Shown piece by piece: positions 1 through 12,343 of a stretch of 64,000 nucleotides of DNA. The notes beneath the pieces were generated by a model. It saw only the letters and a program-made list of their open reading frames with translations. It searched no databases and had not been told where the DNA came from. Position 1 is the stretch's first letter; the number at the start of each line of letters is the position of its first letter. The translations under genes were made by a program, and so were the position numbers. This DNA comes from Liolophura sinensis. Its lineage: Eukaryota; Mollusca; Polyplacophora; Chitonida; Chitonidae. The stretch lies in the NCBI RefSeq assembly GCF_032854445.1, contig NC_088295.1, positions 53,735,249 through 53,799,248 on the forward strand, written 5' to 3'.

Positions 1-1284
1 TCTGCAACAATGTATTCTTTCTGTCTTCTGTCCTGACCAGCAGCTTAAGATCAAAGCTACCTAATGGTTATGCTAGTCTTCAGTACTTGGCCAATTGTAA
101 ATGATTCCTGGCAGTCTGGAGCTCAAATCCGGTACATTCCTGTCCATTTTGTTCATGCCTTTTCCCATTATCATGAACTGTACAGACACCAGTCTACCAG
201 AAGTGGTAAAAGACTAGTGGCTTGGACCCCAGAAACAGCTTTAATTTAAACTTTAAAACTGGTTTCCAGATAGGATATGGAAGATATCTTTGTGTAAGTG
301 GAAATTCCTGGGGTAATTCAATACATGGAATTCCAGAGAGCTAGAATGTTTAGATAAGAGAAGTTCAAACAGGGGCCAATAAATTCCTCACCCAAGGAAA
401 ACACTGTCTTAGTTTCACACTCACTAGTGTGTTAGGGCTATTGTACCGAACCCTGTTGCACAAACAGCAAATTCAGATATCATTTTGCAGACACGTAAGT
501 TATTGTGAGGTAAATAATATGCTGTTCAACAACAGCAAACATTTGTCTAAGTTTGTCAACTGTTAATGTACAATTTTATGTGATGCCCACTTTATGATGC
601 CCACATTATAATGCCCACTTTATGATGCCCATTTGGATTCCCATTATAGTATCAGACATGACCTGGCTGGACTTTTAGACGGAGAAGATGTACTCCTCTG
701 GATTTCAGTAATTACATGCAATATTCAGGATGATCATCCAGTGCATGTGTATGTATGTCATCTTTTTAATTAAAATTTGAAAAAGAAAATATGTATTTGA
801 ATCTTCCGTGTACCTTGAATCTATACCTTCGTGTTGTTGGTGACTATTTATGTACTGGTATACGAAAAGGTACATGTATATCTTTGATTTTCTAAGTACA
901 AAGCTTTCTTCCACCTGTAAAACTGACTGCAGTCATATAAATGAAAAACTCTTGAGTATGTCATTACACATTAGTCAATCAGTCAATCAATATTTATAAT
1001 GATCTCATTTGTATTATGAACACTTTAAGATGCTTTTGCCAGTTATTTGGTGAAATACACAAAGTAACCATTCCCTGTTATTGTAAAACTGCCGTTTACT
1101 CTTTTTTTACTGTGTGGGTCTGTTAATTTAGATTACCTTTTTCGGGGTGTACATAATTGCTTTTCGGTTGAGTGCATTGTAGTCTGCTGCCTTTTGTGTA
1201 GAAAAAGGAATAAAAGAAATCAATTTGGTAATGGAATGACCTGTTGACCTCTGATGTGTGATGTCCCATCAGCATGCTTCTGAA
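1..1284. other. Non-coding stretch, no gene recognised
   Basis: AT-rich sequence with only short open frames that show no domain or codon-like pattern. Around 580-645 a short imperfect direct repeat built on 'atgcccactttatg' occurs about four times. I see nothing else. Confidence 0.5.
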
Positions 1285-1580
1285 CAAAGTTTCGATTGGA
1301 GTGAGTGAGTGCTTAGGGTTTAACATCGTACTCTTTTATCTAGTGCTGCTTCACTGAGACGCCTTACCGAAGGCAAGTGAGCCACCCCGCCCGAGCCATT
1401 ATACTGATAGGGGTCAACTAGACATTGCACTGCCCCCTTCGTGCTGATCGCCAAGCAAAGAAGTTACAACTTTCTCTTTTAAAGTCTTAGGTGTGATTCG
1501 ACCCAGGATTGATCCTGGATCTACCGCTCCCGAAGCAGACGCTCTACCAACTATGCTATTCAGGCCGGTCAGCTTGGATT
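1285..1580 (-). mobile_element. SINE-B copy (tRNA-derived, CACT-tailed)
   Basis: Read on the minus strand this begins 'ccggcctgaatagcatagtt', then a tRNA-like 'ggtagagcgtctgcttcggg' and a B-box-like 'ggatcaatcctgggt'. The body includes the phrase for 'aagactttaaaagag', and the 3' end is 'gtttaacatcg...' running into a short gagtgagtgag (CACT on the element strand). The same order of blocks is seen in the copy at 55120-55475, which supports a dispersed family. It is diverged and not coding. Confidence 0.75.
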
Positions 1581-2254
1581 GGTCAGGAGTGCCTGTAGTC
1601 TGTACCCAGTGGCTGAGACCAGGTCATTCCCTAGTGCTTATAAGAATGTTGGTGTCGTTTCAAAACAATTTATGTTATACTGAGTCATCTTGACCAGGAT
1701 TTAAATATTTTATTCACCTGCACACCCCTCTTATATTATATTTTTGCATAGATTAAAGTCTTTTTTCACGTCTAGTTGCTTATTTATGATGTGCATTCTT
1801 TGTTATTGCAGTTTGTGGAGATGTAAGAATTCTTTATAAGTCAAATGTCCCTGGAGCTATATGTTGTCGGCTTCATGGGCTCATCTGTAAATATCTAGTC
1901 TTGCTATTTTGGACATAGTTTAGAAGTGATTGATTTGACAGAGTATAACTTTTGGTATATTTCATTTGTTCACATAAACACTTTCCACTCAAGACTCAAG
2001 AGAATGAATATAACTTTTAATAAAAAGCACAAATCTTCTTTAAAGGCAAATCCTTGGAATCCTGAGGTGTTTGGAGCAGATTGAAGACCAGAATTCATGG
2101 TGGTAATAATTCCTTTTGATGGTAATCTGTGGTTATAACACAGCTTGAACATGCTTTAAGTTCACTACAAATGTACCACAGGCAAAAATGTGTCTGGCCA
2201 GCATGGCTATAGCAGTCTCTGTGGCACTGGCACTGTCTGTATGTATAACTACTC

Positions 2255-2385
2255 GGCTGTTTGTGGACATCCCACAGGTTCTCCAGGGTTTCCTCTCACC
2301 ATAATGCATGCAACCATCGTATAACTGAAATATTCCTGAGTATGACATAGCACACCAAGTATATAAATAAATAAATAAATACTGG
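2255..2385 (+). mobile_element. SINE-A 3' fragment
   Basis: Diverged 3' half of SINE-A: the 'ggtttcctctcaccataatg' block, the 'gtataactgaaatattcctg' block and an (aaat)n tail ending near 2383. The tRNA-like head is missing. Confidence 0.65.
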
Positions 2386-2403
2386 ACTTTCTGTGGATGA
2401 CTT

Positions 2404-2830
2404 GTGAGCTGTCTGCAGAGAACTACTGAGCTGTCTCTAGAAGACTGTATTGCTCTTGGAGAACTAAACTGGGCTGTCTGTAAAGAACTGTACTGGGCTA
2501 CCTCTAGAGAACTGTACTTGGCTTTCTACAGAGAACTAAACTGGGCTGTATATAGAGAACTGTACTGGGCTACCTCCAGAGAACTGTACTTGGCTGTCTA
2601 TATAGAACTGTACTGAGCTGTCTATAGAGAAGTGTACTGGATTGTCTGTAGAGAACTATACTGGGTTGTCTATAGAGAACTGTACTGCACTGTCTGTAAA
2701 GGACTAGACTAGTTTTTCTATAGTGAACTGCTCGGATCTCAGTAGAAAACTTCTGGGCTGATTATAGAGTACCACTGTGATGTCTAGACAACTATTGTGC
2801 TGTTTGTAGAAAACTACTGTATGGAGAAAG
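2404..2830. repeat. Diverged 24-bp minisatellite
   Basis: About 15 imperfect copies of a unit near 'gaactgtactgggctgtcta', period about 24 bp. Because 24 is a multiple of three, one forward frame stays open for 70 codons with a repeating RELYWA-like octapeptide. The copies are strongly diverged and there are no flanking splice or start features, so I read it as non-coding. Confidence 0.7.
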
Positions 2831-4750
2831 TTTTAACATGGCTTGTAACTGGAATACAATATCAGTATACAGTATTTATGTGTACATCAGTATTTGCTGC
2901 CAGACGCTGTTCAGCCGCCTGCAGTAAATTCTCTCTTGCAGTTTTAAAGAGTGTGAAACACTGTGTAAACAGATTCTATCTTGCCGTCCAATCACAGTTG
3001 ACATGACTCAGAATGAAATAATCAAGGTCAAAAGTTTTGCATAAATCATGTTTATGTCTAGTAAAATGAGGATTGCTGATTTTTTTTGGTATTGAAAAAA
3101 AAGGAAATGGAGATAATGTACTCTTGAATCAACATCTGCTTGAGGCTTATACAAGGGTGGATTAACAACCTTGTGGAATTGTTGTGAATTTTGTCTTCCT
3201 GGAAAAGCGAGAGTCCTGTGTCCATGTGAAGCTTATATTACCATTTTCTTCCTTCCCTGTTTTTATGTCCGTCTTAGTAGCTGGTTAAGTCTGATTAGAT
3301 GAGTATGTGAGAGGCTGGGAGGGGTGACATTTGGAGGGGTTAGAGCAGTAGGCTGTAGACAGTGTTAATTGCTGTCACACCTCTGTACAAAGCCTACCCA
3401 AGTCAGAAGTGGTCTTTGCCCAAGAGCTGTATGGGAGGTGGTAAGGGTGATATCTGCCCAGACAGGGATAGATCATAAAAGCAGACAGCTCAGAGTGATT
3501 ACCTTCCCCATCCAGGCCATTCAGAAAATATGTTTGTTTTCAATATTGTACATGTAAGGTTTGCAATTTTAGTAAAATTTTGTGCAGGATTAGCAAAGGT
3601 TTTTACACCTCATCTTACAACTGTAGGCAAGAGTGAAATGCATTGGTGAAGTTACAGGTAAAAATGTCCATTTAAGAAAGGTTTTGATTTCAATGTCAAA
3701 AGATTTGTTTAAATAGAAAGTTTGTCAAAGCTGATTGTCATGCAGGACTTTATATTTCCAAGATACTGTGTACACTGAGGTCAGATTGGTATCATGCCAA
3801 GGTTTTGACAGAGTGACAGAAGAAGGAGTTTATGTGGCTCTGAAGTTGAGCTTAGGAACGTGTACTGTCAAATGTCTTAATGACATAGCTGCAACAGATA
3901 TATACTTAGGAGTAACCTAATTAAGTCAAATAGGGCTTTCCATATTATGTATTCCATTGCATCTGGCATCTGCTCTCTGCCCATAAAAGTGGCATTAGAG
4001 ACGCAGGTGGGACTTTAAACCTTATTTCCCTATCATGATTCATTTCTGGTGTGTACATTTTACAATGTATATGCTCTCAAATATGACAGCAGCATAATTT
4101 GAAAGGTCAGGTGTCCCAGTTTGGTGTCATGTCTGGTGTACATAACAATTTATTGGCACACCATTGTTGTCAGATCTATTTAGGACTCAGTTCTCCAGGA
4201 GACCAGATAAAGGCGTGTGGCATGGACAGAACTATATTGTCCAAAGTGGTGATAAAAAACCTTTGTAATGACCAGACAAGCAAAGAATTTGGTTTGAAAG
4301 GTTACATACTGTGACAGCTTACCCTTAATCCAATGCAACTAACGAGTATTGGTGACTTTTAAGTTTTAAATGTCTTTATCTTGCAAAGATATCTTGTAAT
4401 TTAAACAGATTCATCTTTTTATTACGATTTGGAATAGGTATCTTGTGAATTTAGTGGTATATATATCTTAAAAATGTCAAATTTATGCTATATTGGTATT
4501 TGCTATAAATATTTTTTTTTTTGTCAGAATTAAAGTCACAATTATTTATGAAGTCATTGTCTTTTGAGCTGAGTCTAATTACGCAAACTTTAGCTTCACA
4601 GCTACACTTATTCATGGAATTAAACAATTTATCATTTACACAATGGATACATCCATTTGGGATCTAAAATGGAAAATAGATATAGCAATTTACCTGTGTG
4701 GTTCCATTTACATTAAAGTCATTCTGTCCTTGTAGACCTTTAAGCAGCAG
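2831..4750. other. Non-coding stretch with one TATA-like segment
   Basis: No coding exon recognised. The only structured part is the segment at 3290-3490, entered separately. The rest is AT-rich with short A and T runs. Confidence 0.45.
3453..3481 (+). promoter_or_regulatory. Possible core promoter (TATA-like), twin of 13617-13644
   Basis: The block 'tgcccagacagggatag' is followed by 'cataaaag', a TATA-like word. Nearly the same block followed by a perfect 'tataaaag' occurs at 13617-13644. The pairing suggests either duplicated promoters or a dispersed repeat. No gene is seen directly downstream of this copy, so function is inference only. Confidence 0.25.
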
Positions 4751-4754
4751 GATG

Positions 4755-4955
4755 TGGTTGGTGTTTTACGCCATACTCAAGAATATTTCACTTATATGAC
4801 GGCAACCAGCATTATGGTGGGAGGAAACCGGGCAGATCCCCGGGAAAACCCACAACCATCCGCAGGTTGCTGGTAGACTTTCTCACGTACGGCCGGAGAG
4901 AAAGCCAGCATGAGCTGGACTTGAACTCACAGCGACTGTATTGGCTGTTACCATG
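4755..4955 (-). mobile_element. SINE-A copy, head truncated
   Basis: On the plus strand it runs from 'ttggtgttttacgccatact' through 'accagcattatggtgggagg' to the B-box-like 'ggacttgaactcacagcgac'. This is SINE-A in reverse. The tRNA-like 5' terminus (A box) is absent and no target duplication is evident. Confidence 0.8.
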
Positions 4956-6145
4956 ATGCAACATTCTTAAACATGTACATGCTGGATGTGAAGGTCTGGC
5001 ATGTGCTAGTGTTTTGGCTTTAACACTTAGATGATCAATTAAAACCATTTGATGTATGACTGTGCACAATTTTATCACGTCATTACCAGGATATAACCCG
5101 GTGTGGTTTACATGTAAACCCCTCTAAAAGTGAACTGGATTGTGTGACCTATCATGTAGTCCTCACAGCAAATTTATAGCTTGGCTCATGAAAGCTGATC
5201 CACACTTTGATACTGCTCCACAGTTGCAGTAGTCTGCCTGATGTAAACAGGCCGGCTAGCCCTTGGAACATATGTTCAGTATAAATAACATAAAATTATT
5301 GAAAAACGAAAAAAAAAAAAAAAGGCCTGCATCACTTGTAATTTCAAGCAATAAGAATGGTTTTCTGAACATGGATCTGCAAAACTTCTTGCTATTTGAA
5401 AGGTGTTAAGTTAAAATATTTCTTTAATAATGTCTGGTAAAGCAGATTGTTAAAACCTTTAGGGCTGGAAGAAAAAAGAATTTCTTTAGGAAATATCATG
5501 ATCTGCTGATAATAGATATAATGTTACAAATATATGTATAAAAGTTTAGCCAGAACACTGTGTACTTTGTACACTGAAATAACACATTACTTAGTGCAGT
5601 GACTTGTATTAGAATGTCTGAGTTGGTAATGGAGTTTAGTCTTAAGCTGTACATGATCTAACTCGCAGATTTCCAAGCAATCCCAGTACCCTGAAGTGCC
5701 CCAGTTGAAGAATGTTAAGCCCGTTGAGATGATCTGAGCATATGCCTCAGGCTAGCTTACAGCATTGCTGACCTGACATGTGTACTGGCATGAACTGTTT
5801 CTCAGAGATAATGTAGCTGTGTACATTTAGGATGCCAAACCAATCTGGTTTTACTTAAAATTTCAGAATTTGCAAATAAATATTTACTTCTTTCAACTGT
5901 GTCTTGTGTATATATGAACTGCATTAAAAAGTGGAGTGCCTGAGACAGTTTATAAGTTGGTAACTTGTACACATGCATTCTGAAGGGATTTCTGTTTAAA
6001 CTATTTCTCATGACACTCGACAGATGTACTTTATTCTTTTGAACAGTACATGTTACATGCGCTTTACATATTACCTACACACTGCTGTACCAAATATTAA
6101 AAGTTCTATTAGAATTTTCTACAAGACATTGCACATTTCAGTATA
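4956..6145. other. Non-coding stretch, nothing recognised
   Basis: AT-rich sequence with an A run near 5310. No exon, RNA gene or repeat family recognised. Confidence 0.4.
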
Positions 6146-6158
6146 TATCACATTGTAT

Positions 6159-6423
6159 TTATTTATTTATTTCATTGGTGTTTTACGTCGTACTCAAGAA
6201 TATTTCACTTATACGACAGCAACCAGCATTATGGTGGGAGGAAACCAGGCAGAGCCCGAGGGAAATCCATGACCACCCGCAGGTTGCTGCCAGACCTTTC
6301 CACTTACGGCCAACATGAGCTGGACTTGAACTCACAGCAACCCCATTGGTGAGAGACTCCTGGGTTATTACGCTGTGCTAGGCTGTGCTAGCGCGCTAAC
6401 CAACTGAGCCAGAGAGGCCCCCC
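6159..6423 (-). mobile_element. Full-length SINE-A with 13-bp target duplication
   Basis: A complete element in reverse: the (attt)n tail, 'gtgttttacgtcgtactcaa', the central GC-rich block, a B box 'ggacttgaactcac' (complement of gagttcaagtcc), and the tRNA-like head ending 'ccaactgagccagagaggcc'. The flanks carry an exact 13-bp direct repeat, tatcacattgtat, at 6146-6158 and 6424-6436. That is the mark of target-primed retrotransposition. It encodes nothing and would depend on a LINE reverse transcriptase in trans. Confidence 0.93.
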
Positions 6424-6436
6424 TATCACATTGTAT

Positions 6437-7204
6437 GCATGGTACATGTGCTTGCAGGTCAAGTATGGCTGTGGAAATGAAAAAACAAAGTACATGTTTG
6501 TGGAGTTGCCACACCAAAAATCATATTTTATAATTTTTATTTGCGTCTAAACATTTTCTCTTTTTGAGTCAAATGTTTTAGGACAGATACAGTACAGTTT
6601 AATGTTTATTGTTTATTTGGATTTTTATGCTATACTTTAAAAAGTTTATGGTTTGGCAGCAATAGCAGGGGTGTCAATGTTGATGACATAGTTGGTGAGG
6701 AATGTGTACTTTCTGTAAATCACACAAAACACTAACATAATTAACAAGATAAGCACGGACAAAAGCTACATTTGGTTCAAAAAACAATCAAAAAATCATG
6801 TTTTCAAATTTTTTTTCCTTGTATTTTGAACAATTTTTGGGGAAGATATTGTCATTGGGCCTTTCTTGTGGCATGAAACTCAACTTTATGTGAATAAAAA
6901 ATACTGTCAGTAATAATTTTCTGAAACTTTCCATCATATGTACTGATGACCATAATATAGGTACAGATATACAGTTTATGTACATGCATGTTTGTACAAA
7001 TACCAGTGCTAGTCACGGCACATCCTGCTGACATTCCACTAATCTAATCTGACCTTTGTCCAGTAATGTAGATAATGAGAAGCGGTCATTTTAGGGTCCA
7101 AATAATCCGGCTGATTAATGGGGAGAGAAGACACTCCCTGTCTGCCCCATTTACACTGTACTCTAATTACTCTTTTTGTTGGGATTTTACTGGAGGTTTC
7201 TGCT
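6437..7204. other. Non-coding stretch, nothing recognised
   Basis: AT-rich sequence without exon-like frames or known repeats. The short minus-strand frames here overlap one another and show no domain. Confidence 0.4.
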
Positions 7205-7214
7205 GTTTGTGTAT

Positions 7215-7352
7215 ATATATATATTTATTTATTTATTTGATTTTTGTTTTACGCTGTACTCAGGAATATTTCACTTATACGACGGTGGCCAGCATTATGG
7301 TAGGAGGAAACCTGGCAGAGCCCGGGGGAAACCCACAACCATCCGCAGGTTG

Positions 7353-7353
<1 letters not shown>
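7215..7353 (-). mobile_element. SINE-A 3' half ending in an AT microsatellite
   Basis: Starts with the (ttta)n tail and 'gttttacgctgtactcagga', continues through 'ccagcattatggtaggagga' to 'catccgcaggttgctg', then stops. The remaining head is replaced by the (ta)n run that follows. Confidence 0.85.

Positions 7354-7389
<36 letters not shown>
7354..7389. repeat. (TA)n microsatellite
   Basis: About 17-18 uninterrupted TA dinucleotides directly at the break point of the adjoining SINE-A copy. Confidence 0.95.
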
Positions 7390-7390
<1 letters not shown>

Positions 7391-7391
7391 G

Positions 7392-8709
7392 ACCTGTATA
7401 CATACAGATGTATTAAAGTCATTAGTTTTATGATTGGATGGATGTGGATTCTTTTGTTTACCCCTTTTGGTCTGTCCATTGCTTTGTCAGAATACTAATT
7501 AAATCTCTGTACAACTAAAGGATTATCACTTCATGCCTGTATTCAAGCCAGGCGGTCAACTGATTAATTAGACACTGACCACTAATTGTTATACACACTA
7601 CTTCTGTTTGCATACAGCTAGGGCCTTGCAGGTTCACTAATTACGTGTAGGACCCTTTATATATACTCATGCTGTAAACTAGCAAATATTAATTATTTTA
7701 GCAATCAAGATTACTTGCTTCTAATTGATAGATATCTTGCATCCTTTCTCCGTGATAACTCCCGTGTCATGAGTTTTGATTTTTAAGCCCTATATGTATG
7801 TGCTACATTTTCATCTAAAGTCAGTTTATATGTTTTAAGATTGGAGCACAGTACCCTGGTAGAAAGCTGATTATCCCTACATGTTTTACTGCATTTTGGA
7901 CTGTACCTTCTGTAGAATCTGTGTGAGGTTGTAAAAAGAACAGACTGTGTATATTATGAAGATGTATGAAAACAGTCAGACATAGAGGATAAAGCCAGGG
8001 GGTTTTCCTTGATGTACACACTTGTGCAGTTCTATAACTTTGAATATACCTGAAGAGTTATCAGTGAAAGCTGTACCCCAGTGGGATACAGATGACGGCT
8101 TGCTCCTGTGATACACCCCAGCCAGCTCTGTTTATTTTATCAGGCCATAGGATAAACTCATTAAGATTCTACAGAAAAGCAGTCACAGGTTTTTCTCCCT
8201 GAATGAGTTTTTGCTCTGCTCATCTCTCCCCTACCCCCCAAAGTGTTCACGCTTTCCACCTGTTCTGTTAAGTCTGCTCTATATACCTGTAGACATAACG
8301 CCATCCCATTAGGATAAAGAAAATATAGTTCTGACTCCGACTGTTTTTTTTTTCCTCACTTAATTACCATTTTCTTTGTTACACACTACTCTCAAATGGT
8401 GGTACAGTACCACTTTGTTTTATTCCAGTTTTTTCTCTCGTTGTCTCAACTTCTGCCACTGGCAAGGTACTTTTGTCTTTCATCAGGTATGTTACATCTC
8501 CCTCCCTATATATACATGTAGCTCCATGACTTTTCAACATGCCTTTACATACATCCTGTCCACAATGAGGATTTTTATTTCCACTGTTTATATTTACTGT
8601 TAATGCCAAGTAAAGCTTCTGTAATACAGATTGGAATTTCTCTAAACTTTTGTAAAAGGGCATATAAAACCATGAGGTCAGTAAGTCTATTTAACACAGT
8701 ATTAAAGTA
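7392..8709. other. Non-coding stretch, nothing recognised
   Basis: No exon, RNA gene or dispersed repeat that I can support. Short overlapping frames on both strands near 8376-8663 have no domain features. Confidence 0.4.
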
Positions 8710-8714
8710 TAGTT

Positions 8715-9455
8715 CACAAAAGCCTATCTTACAGCCAAGCGGTTGATCCTGCGTGGAAAATCCAGATAGAACATGTAAATATAGGTGTTTGTAGATACAG
8801 ATTTCCCTTACAGCCAAGCGGTTGACCTGTGTGAAAAATCCAAATAGAACATGTAAATATAGGTGTTTGTAGATACAGATTTCCTTACAGCCAAAGGGTT
8901 GACCTGTGTGAAAAATCCAAATAGAACATGTAAATATAGGTGTTTGTAGATAGAACATGTAAATATAGGTGTTTGTAGATAGAACATGTAAATATAGGTG
9001 TTTGTAGATACAGATTTCCTTACAGCCAAGCGGTTGACCTGTGTAAAAAATCCAAATAGAACATGTAAATATAGGTGTTTGTAGATAGAACATGTAAATA
9101 TAGGTGTTTGTAGATAGAACATGTAAATATAGGTGTTTGTAGATACAGATTTCCTTACAGAACATGTATTTTCCAAACAGAACATGTAAATATAGGTGTT
9201 TGTAGATAGAACATGTAAATATAGGTGTTTGTAGATAGAACATGTAAATATAGGTGTTTGTAGATACAGTTTTCCTTACAGCCAAGCGGTTGACCTGCGT
9301 GGAAAATCCAAATAGAACATGTAAATATAGGTGTTTGTAGATAGAACATGTAAATATAGGTGTTTGTAGATACAGATTTCCTTACAGTCAAGTGGTTGGC
9401 CTGTGTGGAAAATCCAAATAGAACATGTAAATATATATATCTTTGTAGATACAGT
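8715..9455. repeat. Compound minisatellite (29-bp unit inside a longer unit)
   Basis: The core unit 'gaacatgtaaatataggtgt' plus 'ttgtagata' has period 29 bp. It alternates, singly or in runs of two or three, with a spacer containing 'cagatttccttacagccaag' and 'ggttgacctgtgtg'. This gives a two-level array of seven spacers and about fourteen 29-bp cores. The 236-codon minus-strand frame across it is a by-product: its repeated peptide changes frame at each core, as expected for a 29-bp period. Confidence 0.92.
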
Positions 9456-9842
9456 TTTCTTTCATCAGTCTGGTCATACTAGTAATTTCGTCACCTATAA
9501 AAATACTGAATAAAGGTTAAAGGTGCTGTGTTCACATTGTCCCAGATGTCCCAGAAGTATTCCCCAGTATCAAACGTAATAGCCATGTTGTGTATGGAAA
9601 CTTGACACGCTGGCTGGTAATGTGTTGTTGATGTTTGCATGCCTGTGTAATTTGTGTTATTACCATAGGGGTGTCCACATACATGCACTGTACAGCTGTG
9701 TATGGAGAGACACTTCCTGACTAATTGACTAATTGAGTTGATGTGGTACATGTTTCTGGACAGTCATGTAATCTCTCTTCATCACTTACTGTTTCAGATT
9801 TGCACCGACTGTAATAGTCATGTACTTTATTTTTCCCTCCGG

Positions 9843-9962
9843 GCGGTAGAAACCTGCGGATGGTCGTGTGTTTCCTCCAAGTTCTGCCCGGTTTCCTTCA
9901 GAATAATGCTGAAGAATATTCTTAAGCACGGTGTAAAACACCAATCAAATAAATAAATAAAC
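9843..9962 (+). mobile_element. SINE-A 3' fragment
   Basis: Begins 'gtagaaacctgcggatggtc', keeps the 'gcccggtttccttcagaata' and 'aagaatattcttaagcacgg' blocks, and ends in (aaat)n. The tRNA-like head is lost. Confidence 0.8.
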
Positions 9963-12343
9963 ATTTTTCCCTGCATTTTTTGTCTAAAATGCAGTAAGCA
10001 TAGGTATCAGGATTGAGAGTTGTCTTCTTTTGGGAGGAATTCCTCTTTATTTATACAAAAAATGCATCAGAAAAATTCTCAGAATCTAATTCAGAAATGC
10101 TAAAAATGTCAAAATTACGGTTGTGCTTTATAGTTTCCTCTTTTTCGTCCCAGTGTCTGTCTCATCCCTGAGGTATATGATTTTTTTATTTTATGGCTGT
10201 GTTGAACACAATACTTAATTTGCACAATGGGGGTCATTGGGAGCAGGGAACAGGAGTATTTGGCTTCTCCCCCTGTAAAGTGAGATACAGATATGCACTA
10301 TATACTGGTGGAAGACAAAGATGTTTTCACTGCCCCGTGAATGTGTTTGAACATTTATTGTCACCAAGGCCCCACAGATGGTGAGAACAGGGGAATTCCT
10401 GAGAATGTGACTTTTTGTTTATATTATCACGTGGCTTATTATACTGATTTTTAAGAAATCGGTTTAAAATTTTTTTTTTGTTTTAACTTTGACAATTTGA
10501 ACATGACATTGACAGTTTGAAAGATTGGGTATTTGGGTGTATAAGATGTAGGAGAAATGTTCTGTTTGGCAGGGATGATTGTTTAAGGCATGGTGGGTGT
10601 ATAATGGGAGGAAATTGTGGGTAGTTTTAAGACTGTTCATGCAACGTATTCACGCAGCAAGTGCGTATGGAATGTCATGTTGTTAGTTTGTCATTGAACA
10701 TGACTGCTTCATGCGATGACACTGTTATTATTTTAAGGTGGAGACAAGTTAAAGGTTATGTGTTTTGCATGATTTCATCGAGGCGTCCATGGGCGCTATG
10801 TCTGTCCAAAAAGCTGACCATATATGGTTCATTTTTGACATACCATGCTTATGACTCACACAAGTTAATGTTGTCATATAACAATTCAACCTTTAATCTT
10901 GTGTGGTACTGAGGCATTTGATAAGTACCTTAGTTAATATTTTTTGCATCTAGACTTAAAACAGTCGTATGTATTCAAATTTCCCTGAATATATGAGAAA
11001 CAACTCCCACATGTTGTGAAAATTTTTAGTGAATTGCTTTGAAGGCTACCATGTTTTAAGAAAAATCGCTGCTTTAAAATATTAAATAAACTTTGGGGTG
11101 ACCCCTATCCAGCAACAACAAATTTTACAGCTTCTGGCAAAATAACTTCCCCACTCTTGTTTAAAATTTTTATGTTTAGAATTTAGTAGTCTGACTGTTT
11201 TATTCATGTTGAATTTTTTGCTTAGCTTTTTTGAGTTTTTGTGCCTATCTTATATTGTCAGTTCCTTTGAAGCATCAATTAATTTATAAGTCAAAGTAAG
11301 TAAACAATTCCTACATTTAAATCGGGCATTTGTGGTTGTGCAGTTCCAAAAAACGGCAGTGGTGATTAATGTGTGCATAATTGATACAGGTGTAGGCGGA
11401 GACCCTTTTGATAGCAGTGGGTGTCGGGCACATTACGAGCTATGTTAGCTAAATGCAATTTGCATAATGACATCAGATTAGCTGCACCTATGTCGCGGTC
11501 GCACCACGTCTTCACACATTTGTGGTGCATCCTGGAGATTGTTCTCACCAGGAATATCTGTTGAAGTTTTACCCTCGATTTGCACAGCATGTAACTGTGC
11601 ACATAATACATGATACATGATATGTCTGGCACTACAGGAGCTCATGCTATCAAATGTACGTATTAAATGTCACTGGGCACTACATAATTGCCTAGGTAGA
11701 GTGGACAGGGGTTTTTACCTGATACATTGACACTGGCCCATTGTCATTTACACCTTATTAAGTGGAGTCCAAATGTCAAAGAAGTCCTGTATAATTTAAG
11801 TGATTTTTGCCAAATTGTACGTAAGTTCGTGCTATGTACCAGCAGGGCCTTTCCTGGGGAGTAATTATGAGGGAAGCTCACGCTTGGTAATGGTCACTTT
11901 GTCTCTGCATTTTTAGTTCTCCGTCATCATATATTGCAGCAGTAGAATTTGTGTACATCCAGGTCACTCTTTCACTTGGCCTCCAAATTATATATGGAGC
12001 CCTTAATACATTTGGTCACTTATTCACCCCTGAGGTTGGGAGACCAAAATCCGTGCACCATTTGCTTGCTCGGGAATGACTGGAAGTCAGGAGGTTTGTC
12101 AAGCACAGAGCAATAGCTTCCCCTGAACACACTTTCCTCCTGTAAGTTAGAAAACTTGATTGCATTCATGGATTTAAAAACCAGTGTATCGATGCATATC
12201 TCAGGACACGTACATTGTACCTGTAAAATGTTACAAAAAGTTTGTAATAGTGTTGTATCAACTTTAGTAAGTTTGCATCTGTGTGTGGAACGTTGTAGCG
12301 TGAAATGTCTTTAATATCAGTTGTATTCACATCATATGTATAA
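9963..12343. other. Non-coding stretch, no gene recognised
   Basis: AT-rich, no exon-like frame longer than about 90 codons, no repeat family recognised by eye. Confidence 0.4.

Noticed and set aside
1480-1575. Possible tRNA gene
   Set aside because: The tRNA-like arms belong to the SINE-B head; no complete cloverleaf or discriminator is seen, and the same sequence recurs as a dispersed element. The same applies to the SINE-A heads at 6380-6420, 17160-17203, 24893-24970 and 45760-45799.
6788-7034. Two overlapping minus-strand frames of 60-65 codons
   Set aside because: Short, in different frames of the same bases, without splice or domain evidence.
8575-9391. Open frames of up to 236 codons on the minus strand
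   Set aside because: They lie wholly in a minisatellite, and the repeated peptide shifts frame at each 29-bp core. No start context, splice sites or domain support a gene.
8715-9455. CRISPR-like array
   Set aside because: The repeat-spacer look is superficial: the spacers are copies of one another, and the surroundings are those of an animal genome with introns.
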